From: Brachypterus glaber | Lineage: Eukaryota > Arthropoda > Insecta > Coleoptera > Kateretidae | Length of the DNA stretch: 64,000 nucleotides | Assembly (NCBI GenBank): GCA_958510825.1 | Contig: OY294051.1 | Location: forward strand, 2,108,001-2,172,000 | Reading direction: 5' to 3' | Shown here: positions 55,466 to 64,000 of the stretch, piece by piece | How positions within the stretch are numbered: position 1 is the first letter of the stretch | How the letters are laid out: every line of letters starts with the position of its first letter | Notes under the pieces: generated by a model | Database searches by the model: none | Seen by the model: only the letters and a program-made list of their open reading frames with translations | What the model was told of the DNA's origin: nothing | Position numbers and translations under genes: made by a program

Positions 55466-55665
55466 ATTTGGCATCCAAATTGTAATTTTACCAAATACAA
55501 AATCTTTTAGTACCAACCATCAGCGGGGATAAGCGAGCTGTTTTTCGTTTATGAGCGTAGCATCAATTCAACACTGATAAGAAGCCACCGAGGTGCTCAG
55601 CAAGACGGCTGTCCCCCCTCTAGAACAAAGCAACCCGAGCTAAAAAGTCAAGTCAAGTCTATAGA
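55466..55665. other. Spacer
   Basis: Slightly GC-richer, no frame or motif supported. Confidence 0.35.
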
Positions 55666-56184
55666 CCACTTTACACGGAGCAATTTGTACGCAAGTTTGA
55701 TGCTATGTAAGTTTGCTGCCAGATATAGCATGAGGACAATTGGACATTGATTTGCCTTTTCACGGAGCAAGTTGTACGCAAGTTTGGTGCTATATATTGC
55801 AAGGTAAACAGTGCTGTCAACCCGACAATTTTGACGTGACTCTGCGTTTGTTGACAAAACATAACCTAGCATTTACTTTTTTAAGGAAGGTTTTTAGTTA
55901 GACGGACCGACCTATTATTAATAATAATAATTATTAACCTGTGCAGTTGCTACTATATTAGTAAAATGAAATCGATTTGGTAACTTTTTTCCAGGTTGGT
56001 ACCACGAAAATAACCATAAAACTTGCTTGAAAATCGCCGAAAAATAGAACATGTTCTAAATAATTTGATGGCACGAAAATGGTCTCAAACTTGCCTGAAG
56101 GCATGCGCAGTGACTGAATCATTCTTGCAACAAACTTGCATAGCATCAAACTTGCGCACAAATTTCTCCGTGTAAAATGGCTTT
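55666..56184. mobile_element. TIR element, ACGCAAGTTTGGTGC family, copy 2
   Basis: CACTTTACACGGAGCAATTT ... GCAAGTTTGATGCTATG at left; inverted GCATAGCATCAAACTTGCGC ... CTCCGTGTAAAATGG at right: about 45-bp ends. A third internal copy of the end motif (TTTTCACGGAGCAAGTTG) at 55766. Duplication unclear. Confidence 0.7.
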
Positions 56185-56637
56185 GACGTTAGATCAACTC
56201 GTTCTAACGTTATTTTCGACCAAGGATTGTTCTCTTCTAGGTCTATATTAACGAAGAGTATGAAAATCGTGTGTAGCACGCATCGCAGACTTTAATTTAA
56301 ACACATAAAAAAATCATTGAAAAGCGTACAAAGTAGGTATTCTTTTATTATTTAGCAGAGGATATGTTTTTTACGCATTTCTAACTTTTTTTAGGCATCA
56401 GTAATTTTGTACAGGTAAATGCTATTGTTTTTTCTAATAAAAAAAATATAAAATTAGTTTAATTTTTATCATTTGATTTTTTTATTACAACTACTTAATT
56501 TGTTATTCTAACAATAGGACTAATTATAGTTTATATGATTTACCACTTTGAGTTTTATTGCCTTCGTATACAGGATTATTACATTTACATTTAAATTTTT
56601 GTTTGACCTCGTACTATTCTACTTAATTAAGCATCCC
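56185..56637. other. Spacer without recognised gene
   Basis: No supported feature. Confidence 0.4.
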
Positions 56638-57101
56638 CTAAGGTTTTGATTTTTCAATTTTTGTGCTAAAACATTCGATTTTTCAAGTTTTTTTTTTATA
56701 AATTTTTATTTATGTCAACTAAAATTAGTTTAAATATAATTAACATTTTTTTAAGACGAAATTAGGCATTTTAAAAAAAATATTTGTTTTTTTTAGAGGA
56801 ATTTTGACATTAATACCCATTTTCAACCCCATTTTAAACCCAAAAAATTTTATTTTTAATTTAAAAATATGGAGTTAAATGGAAAATTTTATAAGCTTTA
56901 AAATGATGTATTACACGACCCCCCTTTTCATTGAAAAAAATATGCCCCCATGCCCCCCTGCCCACATTTTAAGAGCTGAAAGTATTAAATATATGCTAAA
57001 AGATAGTTTTAGTTGTCTTATTTAAAAGTTCCAAATTTGAAGTCGATATCTCAACTGGTTCAAAAGTTAAGAGGGGGGGGGGTGACTTTTGGACAGCACT
57101 G
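56638..57101. mobile_element. Fold-back, CGGTCCAAAAGTCACC family, copy 5 (left arm truncated)
   Basis: Right arm complete to GGTGACTTTTGGACAGCACTG then TA; left part starts inside at AAGGTTTTGATTTTTC. Confidence 0.7.
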
Positions 57102-57616
57102 TATATTTAAAATTTGAAAGAAATCTTAGAACATCATTATCCCTTGACAGGACTATAAAAACTGAGACTTGATTGGTGAATGCCTTAAAAATTATAACTT
57201 TTTTCTCATCCTACAAACATAAATACTTTATGTATAACTTTTGAAAGAAAACAAGAGATGCGTTCCACCCGTGGAATGGGCATCATGTACTTTCGGCTGG
57301 GATTTTATAAATCGGTAACAACGTTTATTCTACGCAACAAGTATTTTATGTGAAAATGTGAATGTCAAGAAAATTATCTATACTATGAAACCGTTCTATA
57401 TATTTAAATCGATTTAAATTGAATATTGATGTTTGTGATGTACTTTTGTGGGTTAACCACGTTTTTTTTGTGAGGTTATGTTAATAAGAAAATATATTTA
57501 GTTGAAACGATTAGAGAGACTCGCTTCAAGTCTCTAATACTTGTACCTGGTCAATAAGAACGAGAGTTCAAGACCATTAAGTCCTTTTGGGTCACTTTAA
57601 TTTAGTGTCCAAAAGG
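57102..57616. other. Spacer without recognised gene
   Basis: No supported feature. Confidence 0.4.
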
Positions 57617-58770
57617 AAATTTTGAAGAAGAAGAAGAAGAAGAAAGAAACATAAACATAAACATAAACATCATTTATTATGCTCCTTAAATTTTACATAA
57701 AAAAAAATTACAAGCATTCGTTAATTTAATTAAATTTAGTCACTTAATTTGTATCTGAATTTATATCAAAATTTCTAATGTCATAGATTAGAAACTCCTG
57801 TATGGAGTAAAACGGATTTTTCAAGAAAAAATGTTTAAGTTTCACCTTTAACTGTCTCCTATTCATATTCGTACATTCTTTCGGTAACTTGTTATAAGCT
57901 TTTATGCCTATATATCTACTACTTTTTTCAAACTTCGCCGAGCGATGTACTGGAATACTCAATAAGTTCGAGTTTCTGGTAGCTATAGAGTTTAAATCAC
58001 CGTTTGAAATGAACTTAGATTTGTTTTGAGCAACAAATATTATTAAATTGTAAAGGTAAAGTGAATATATAATCATTACTTTATTTTTAATAAATAATGG
58101 TTTACAGTGGCATCTCCGTTTTACTCCACACAGTGTTCTTATAATTTTTTTTTGTATGACTAAAAGTCTGTGTACATGTATCGAGCCCCCCCAAATTATT
58201 AGGCCATATTCTATGTGGGACTTTATGCTCGCATTATAATAAGTTAATAATACATTTCTTGAGACATTACTTCTTAAATTAAGTAGAGCATAATTGCAAC
58301 TGTTTAATTTTCTAGCTACATAGTTAGTATGCATATCCCATGAAATATTTTCATCTAAAAAAAGTCCCAGTAGCTTAAATTTCGACGTCTCCGGAATAGA
58401 TTTTTTTGAACAGTAAACTAATAAACTTCTATCATTTTGAATTTTGTTAAATTTAAGGACCGCAGACTTCTGCGGGTTAAGTATTAATGAGTTTTCTTTA
58501 CACCATTGATGCATTAGGCTGGCAAGAAAACTAAGAAATTCTAGAAAATTATTCAGATCGGATCTGACCAACATGGATGAATCGTCTGCATATTGGCAGA
58601 GTTTAAAAAAAATTCTAAATTTTTCCGGTATTCTGTCTAGAATAAATTTCAGAAGTTCATTGCTAAATATTAGAAATAAAAGGGGCGATAAAATTCCTCC
58701 CTGGGGGGTACCCCTAAACAAACTTAATATTTGCAGCATTATTATTTTTACTCTCAAAATGCAATAAAAA
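57617..58770 (-). mobile_element. 5'-truncated non-LTR retrotransposon
   Basis: Holds the reverse-transcriptase fragment below, a short 3' UTR and a 3' tail of TTTATG repeats (plus strand ACATAAACATAAACATAAAC, 57649-57670) next to (GAA)n. The 5' boundary near 58770 is approximate; no duplication identified. Confidence 0.75.
57744..58757 (-). pseudogene. Reverse transcriptase, C-terminal part (jockey/CR1-like ORF2)
   Basis: 337 codons open without a stop. RGTPQGGILSPLLF (residues 15-28) is motif B, YADD (56-59) the catalytic motif C, LILNPQKSAVLKF motif D, and LLGLFLDENISW the following motif. Downstream come HIEYGLIIWG and QKKIIRTLCGVKRR, typical of the thumb/connection of jockey- and CR1-type ORF2, ending YNKLPKEC and a basic tail with no RNase H. 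The endonuclease and fingers are missing by 5' truncation; the Met at 58757 is simply the first in frame. The catalytic residues look intact, so the copy is fairly young but not autonomous. Confidence 0.85.
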
Positions 58771-59040
58771 TATTTCCTGGTTTTAATTTGTTTACTAACA
58801 AGCGAACGCAGTGCAATTTGAGTATTTTGCGTAGTTTTTAAAAAGTATGCGTAAAAATAAACAATAATAGAACAATTATTTAAAATGTATTAGGTAATAA
58901 AAAGCTTTTAATTGCAAAAAAAATCTGCACGAGCTATTTTTTTTTATTGAATAGCAAGTAAACACATTCAAAATGTATAATAAATTATCTTAAATGGTCT
59001 AATGAAGGCTTTTGTTACAAAATGATTAATCCAAGTTTAA
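58771..59040. other. Spacer
   Basis: Nothing supported. Confidence 0.4.
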
Positions 59041-59178
59041 GGCCCGGTTTATCAGTGTACAGTTAAAACTTTAGCTAAAAGATAAAGCCTCAGTTAACAG
59101 GAAATTCTGGATTTTGGTTGGAGTTGCTAAGGTTATTACCTGTCAGCTAAATTTAGCTGCACTTTGATAAACCCAGCC
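59041..59178. mobile_element. 138-bp PIF/Harbinger-like MITE
   Basis: GGCCCGGTTTATCAGTG at left, CTTTGATAAACCCAGCC at right, flanking TAA on both sides (59038, 59179). Confidence 0.7.
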
Positions 59179-59215
59179 TAAAACATGTTAATATAGGTAT
59201 AAACTACATATTACA

Positions 59216-59310
59216 TGTAATAATATTAATAATATAATAATAATACCTTTATTCCAGCAAAAACCTCACATTAAGGCCTTCTAGTGCCTCGATCCCTAAT
59301 CTCAAATTTT
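59216..59310 (-). repeat. 3' tail of a non-LTR element
   Basis: Minus strand: GTGAGGTTTTTGCTGGAATAAAG then GTATTATTATTAT: AATAAAG and trinucleotide tail, like 15590. Too short for clade assignment. Confidence 0.4.
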
Positions 59311-59325
59311 TCTAAACGTACAGCA

Positions 59326-59453
59326 GCTCTATTCTTGACCATTAGCAAAAATAATTAGCATACGCTGTTGCTAAGGAAGCTAATATGTTATTGGTTGTAT
59401 CATAGCAACGACGTATGCGAAATTTTTTGCGAATGGTCAAGAATAGGGCACCA
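59326..59453. mobile_element. Small MITE with CTATTCTTGACCATT ends
   Basis: CTCTATTCTTGACCATTAGC and the inverted GCGAATGGTCAAGAATAGGG, with inner TTAGCATACG/CGTATGCGA pairing. Duplication uncertain. Confidence 0.55.
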
Positions 59454-59463
59454 GAGTCCTACT

Positions 59464-59713
59464 CAACGAACTAATAACTCTTCTCTCTAGAATAGGCATT
59501 TCATTTGTACAAACTGACAAAAACGTAGCCAAAATATACATTTGTCTGTCTTACCCGCACAGCTTTGTTCTAACAGAGACAAAAATATCAGTTACTGGTA
59601 ATTGTTATTGTTCAGGCCTGAATATACTATTTGTTTACAAACAAACCGAGATGTTGGCGATACTTTATATTAACAGCATGCGTATTCTAGAGAGAAGAGT
59701 TGTTAGTTCGTTG
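59464..59713 (+). mobile_element. hAT-like MITE, copy 9
   Basis: Flanks GTCCTACT and GCGCTACT (6 of 8). The element frame is shifted by a small deletion near 59625. Confidence 0.8.
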
Positions 59714-59939
59714 GCGCTACTCCATATTGGAATTCTTAAAAGTTTTTTCCTATTTGAAACACCTTTTGTATAAAAAAACATTTTATACTTAATTTTTTAT
59801 TAAATACTTCAAATTTTCCAATAAAAAATGATTTAATATCATAAAAATATGTTCATAATAACATAAAATAGTAAACACATAATTCAAAAACAAATACCGT
59901 TCACTTAATTATTTAAACTATTAATAATAGGTGCAACTA

Positions 59940-60084
59940 TTACATCGGCACTTAGTGCTACTAAGAGTGCCGATGTATTGAAATCTTCGCCGAAAAGTCA
60001 AAATCTTTGACCACGTTTTTTCCACAATTCTCGACTTTTTAGACCATTCTGAGTCGAAATCAGTAAAAAAAATTTTTGCGTCCC

Positions 60085-60127
<43 letters not shown>

Positions 60128-60666
60128 GGGTTTAAACTCTCTAACTCCATTTCTACAGGAGATATCGACTTGCGGTTTTTTGCATATTGTTTCTTATCGT
60201 ATTCCGAAGAGATGATTAGATTTTGGGGTTAAACGATTGGGGGTAAGCGGGTAAAAATAGGGTAAAACTCCTATTTATAGCGTTTTTTGTTTATAATTAA
60301 GGCAATTATTATTGTATTTGGTTAATTTAGCACTTATATAAAAGATAATTTTAAATTGGTCAAAAATTGTTATAAACAATTTTTCCTAAAACGCATTGTT
60401 TTCGAGATATTGGTGGTTAAAGCAGTAAAAGGTTTTTTTAGCATATCTCCCATATTTATAACCCGATTTCAAAAAATTATATTTTAAATAAAAGCTCTTT
60501 TTAAGCCCTATAAAAAATGTTATATACAGTTTTTTGCTAGAATATAATATTTTAAAGATACAGAATTTAAAATCAAACAAAACACCTAGTTTGAAATTTG
60601 CAAACTAGATGGCTCTAGTGTACAATAGTGCCGATGTTTTGACAGGGTGCTTGCAACGTTTCATCT
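59940..60666 (+). mobile_element. DINE-1/Helentron-like element (ACATCGGCAC family), copy 3
   Basis: Same ends as copy 1. The GTCT run is expanded to about 12 units at 60085-60128. Confidence 0.65.
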
Positions 60667-60886
60667 AGTTTCATAATAATTTTTAAACTGGAACCTATCA
60701 TGAAATAGCTATATACAAAAATTTTTGGTTAAAAACGGTATGTTGCTTAACATTTTCGGATATTTGACAATTACTTTAAAGTTAGGTGATTAAGTTAGAA
60801 ACAAGCCGTGAAGATATGCACGGTAATTGCAGTCTTTTCGCATTAAATAAAGAGAATTTTACCAAGGGCGTAGATGAGGGGGGGTA

Positions 60887-61240
60887 ATGGGGGTAATTAC
60901 CCCCCCCCCCCCCATAGGCGTGGGCGCCAATTTTGTTTGCAGGGCGCCAAGTTTAGTAGAAGCCGTCAGGGACACAGTTTTTTTTCTTGTTGGTATTTTT
61001 TTGGGCGCCAAGTTTGGTAGAAACCGTCAGGGACAAAGCTTTTGTCTTAGGGTATTTTTTTGGGCCCCGTCATTTTTTTTGTAGGGGCGCCACGTTTGAT
61101 GGCATTTTTGGGGGGTATTTTTTTTTTTGTAGGCGCACCGAGCTTTATTTTAGGGTGTTTTTTCTTTTGCTAGGGACGCCAAATTTGAGGCTTGAAAGGC
61201 TGGCCCTGGGTATTACCCCCCCCCCCCCCCCCGGACGTGG
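60887..61240 (+). repeat. Minisatellite related to the 514-bp satellite
   Basis: GGGCGCCAAGTTTGGTAGAA and AACCGTCAGGGACAAAGCTT recur with decay between long C runs at 60899-60913 and 61217-61232. Short frames here are not genes. Confidence 0.65.
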
Positions 61241-61869
61241 GAGCAAGTAAAATTTACGAGATTTTACTTGTAATTTTACAATTTTATATAAATATTACAT
61301 GTAATTTAGATGTAAAAAGTCCAAAATGATCAAATTTTGCGTTACGTTCCCTTTTCTCTTCCATTTGGGAAAATTTAATTAAATTTTCTTGATAAATAAA
61401 AATAAATTATGAAAAAAAAGTATTCCAATTTCGTGAAAAATGTTTCCCAATTAATTTGAAACAAAGCTCGAAGAATTTATTCTAAATACCAACAGAACGA
61501 AATATGCGTATTGTTACCAGATATCCCGTTTTTATTTTTAGCTTTTAACCTTTAAAATTGAGTTATTAAGAACACCAATAACAAACACGCACTCTGAAAG
61601 AAAAATAGGTACTAGTAAAAAAAAACAACTGAAACAGATACCTATTTTAGATGGGTGGAAATATCTTTAAATTAACATATCTCAGAAACTAATAGATCTA
61701 CAGCAAAAATGATTAAAACTGTTTTTGTAGAAAATATAAATTATTTGTTAACGGTTTAAGAATTTTCGTTCTATGATAAACAATAAGCGAGTTATCGCAG
61801 AAAACATTAGTTTATGCCATTAACACTTTCACTGTTACCTTATAATCTGGTTTAAGCCGGATGCTAAGG
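61241..61869. other. Spacer; GGGAACGTT-family fragment at 61318
   Basis: CCAAAATGATCAAATTTTGC then GTTACGTTCCC is the right end of that family. No gene. Confidence 0.4.
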
Positions 61870-62312
61870 TATTTTTTATTATAAATGTATTATCAAATAT
61901 TAGAACCCCTTACGCCATCTATTGTATAAATATGAATACATGTCCTTGACATATATTTTTTGACAGTATTAGAAGGAATAAAGTAGAGTGTGCTGAATAA
62001 CACGTGTTTTAATAGGTTATGGGCCCAGTAGGCCGGTTTTAAAAGGTGTTTTTTACCGTGTTGCACAAGAATGTCTGCTTCAGGTTATGCAATTAATGTT
62101 CCGAAATTAAAAGGACGAGAAAATTATGATGATTGGGCCTTCGCCGCAGAAAATTTTCTTATCCTGGAGGGTGTATCGAAGTACATCACACAAGAACCAG
62201 GTACAGGGGCTGAAGATGTAGCTAAGGATACCAATACTAAGGCCAAGTTAATTTTGACTATAGATCCATCTTTGTATATTCACATAAAAGCTGAATAACA
62301 CGTGTTTTAATA
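61870..62312 (+). mobile_element. Copia-like LTR retrotransposon remnant
   Basis: LTR of about 140 bp (left limit uncertain; AATAAA at 61977) ends at 62014. Directly after it GGTTATGGGCCCAG (62015-62028) is complementary to the anticodon arm of initiator tRNA-Met, the internal primer site used by Drosophila copia. Then the gag start (62071). The gag frame stops where 23 bp of the LTR end (GCTGAATAACACGTG and so on) recur at 62290-62312. Confidence 0.75.
62071..62298 (+). pseudogene. Copia-type Gag N-terminus, truncated
   Basis: 75 codons: INVPKLKGRENYDDWAF and ENFLILEGVSKYI match the start of copia-family Gag (LxGxNYxxWxFxMENxLxxEGxW), followed by AKAKLILTIDPSL. Ends at GCTGAA, fused to the LTR terminus, whose TAA closes the frame. 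The zinc knuckle, protease, integrase and RT are deleted. Confidence 0.8.
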
Positions 62313-62987
62313 TTTTTTGTATATAGATCTTGCACTCACATGTCCAAAAGTCCAAAACTAAAAAAGTCCAAAAAGTCCAAACCTAGCCGACATGCGCACC
62401 AGGTAACAGCAGCCTGTCTATGAATAGAGTCTAGATTATATAGTTCTCCGCATGAAAGAAAGTGTCCGACGAAAGGGGGAGGAATCATTCGCGCTCTTTT
62501 CTTTCCGTCAAAAGCGTTATAAGGCGTGCGTGCCTGCAACCATCCTCCCCCTTGCACACACATTCCAAACATATTTCCCGTTGTCACAGATCCGTGCTTC
62601 AAAGCGTAATGTAATACATACATTACATGTATTAATAAAGTTTTGAAAGTACGTGATTTCTTATCGCACTGTTTTCCACGCCTGAACCTGACCTGTAATG
62701 AAAAATAGACCAGTAAACTAATTATTACTGGTCTGCAATTTAAATCATTCATTTCCGCTAGATGGCGCCACCGATTGAAATGTCATTAATAATGCTTAAA
62801 ACAAGATGGCTGAACTGCTGTTGTCATGTTACACACGAATATAATCTAATAAATTTCGTTTAATAAACTAAAATGTACAGTTTTAGTCAATGTTTTTTAC
62901 TTTTGAGACTGAGAAGGGTAATAAATGTTATAAACGGTGCCTTGTTAGCTATCAACAAATGTTTTTTATGGTTGTTTAATGGCGATT
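62313..62987. other. Spacer without recognised gene
   Basis: GC-richer 62380-62600 but the open frames on both strands carry no motif. AAAAGTCCAAAACT-type short repeats at 62342-62385. Confidence 0.4.
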
Positions 62988-63368
62988 TCTTCCGTTAGAT
63001 TAGACAGGGACAAAAGTTCTACCCAAAAAGGATAGAAGACATACATACACTCCCACTTTCACCCAACCAAACAAATTCTGTATTTGTTCTTTGTTGAACA
63101 AATACAATATTTACTTGGCCGGGCGAAAAGTGTAACTATAATATTTTTATTACAGAAATTACTGGCGCCATCTAAATTTTAGTAGAATTATCTTATTCTA
63201 CAGATTCACATTAGCTATGTTCGTTCGTGCCGCTCAAATAAATACTGTATTTTTTGTATAAAAAACAAATACAGTATTTATTTGGTATTCTGGAAAGTGT
63301 AGCGCAAATGAGATAGAGATAGGGTAGACGTCTTTTGTTTCATAATTCTAGTTGTAGAGTGCTCCATT
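62988..63368 (-). mobile_element. AATGGAG two-hairpin element, copy 7
   Basis: Complete ends; a deletion shortens the flank of the first palindrome. Confidence 0.7.
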
Positions 63369-64000
63369 GGGTTACGCGTATGTGGAACTTCAGCTTTATA
63401 TGATTGTGCTTTTCTTGTGAAATGCAGGAAAATATATTTGTGATAAGTATGAAAAGAACTAAAAAACTACTTATTACCTATAGTATTATTTTCATTTGAA
63501 TTCAAACATCTAGGTTTCAAAAAAATTAGTACTTTATTTTTAAATAAAAACAGTTGCTAATAAAATAGTATACAGGAAAATGGTCCTTTTCCTCGACCTA
63601 TAATAGGTCTCGGAAAAGTACTATTTGCAGAGTCGACCTGTAAGCTACTATTAGAGAGTAGAAAAAAAACTCCGTAATAAATTATAAGGTACATTGTAAT
63701 AATAGCTTAAAAACTAATTATTATTTATTAATAAATACCTAACCAGCCATATAAAATAGACATTTGTATATATAAATATATAATATACTGCACATAAAAA
63801 TCGTAAAAATAGCGATTAATATACTGTTATTGTCATATGCCGATTGCTCAACTTTTAATTTCACAACTCACTGATAAATATGGATGCTTCTAGAAGCAAA
63901 GGACCCATATGGCTAATGCCATTCGGCCTCCTCAAATAAGGGGGCGACGTGGATTCCACAGTAAAAAAATAATATTTAGAAATTTGTATAAACGACGAAA
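63369..64000. other. Right-end spacer without recognised gene
   Basis: A small hairpin CCTTTTCCTCGACC/GGTCTCGGAAAAG at 63585-63618. Nothing else supported. Confidence 0.4.

Noticed and set aside
55131..55500. Two minus frames rich in Phe and Leu that look like membrane segments
   Set aside because: They are the complement of the purine-rich tract; hydrophobicity follows from pyrimidine codons.
62336..62752. 138-codon minus frame
   Set aside because: No recognisable motif and no supporting splice or context; left as spacer.

Overview
This is a stretch of very AT-rich eukaryotic nuclear DNA. One spliced MADF-BESS gene, the non-LTR, copia, P-like, piggyBac-like, hAT-like and Harbinger-like debris, the tRNA-derived SINEs and DINE-1-like elements all point to an insect (a beetle or a similar repeat-rich insect would fit, but the order is not proven by the sequence). 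There is no operon, no CRISPR array, no intact tRNA or rRNA gene and no virus-like gene cluster.

The only gene I can support as a host gene lies on the plus strand at 22960-29388: three coding exons with GT/AG borders in matching phase encode a 274-residue MADF-BESS (Adf-1-like) DNA-binding protein. Its surroundings are almost wholly transposon-derived. A hAT-like MITE with a perfect 8-bp target duplication ends only 11 nt before the start codon, a 775-bp fold-back lies just upstream of that, intron 1 holds a P-like element carrying a decayed THAP exon, and intron 2 holds several further repeats.

The rest is a layered repeat landscape. Region by region: 1-8 kb, nested TA-flanked elements and fold-backs; 8-17 kb, a SINE, a 754-bp CCCAGGTAGC element, non-LTR fragments, a pair of hammerhead-like motifs in inverted orientation and a (TTA)n tract; 17-21 kb, a DINE-1-like element, a TTAA-flanked piggyBac-like element and a 722-bp fold-back; 22-29 kb, the gene; 32-35 kb, a tandem duplication whose junction falls at the end of a MITE and whose two copies give empty and filled sites for the CCCAGGTAGC element; 36-44 kb, repeats carrying a short tyrosine-recombinase-like reading frame and a 1.1-kb tandem duplication with another empty/filled pair; 44-48 kb, hAT-like and DINE-1-like nests; 49.8-51.4 kb, a 514-bp satellite with internal sub-repeats; 51.4-52.5 kb, a P-like element with 8-bp target duplication and a THAP first exon; 53-64 kb, a SINE, MITEs, a 5'-truncated non-LTR reverse transcriptase and a copia remnant with its primer-binding site.

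The observations I rate highest are the two P-like elements that carry a THAP exon, the two empty/filled site pairs that define element ends, the tandem duplication that breaks at a MITE terminus, and the hammerhead-like inverted pair. All calls come from reading the sequence; no database search was run.
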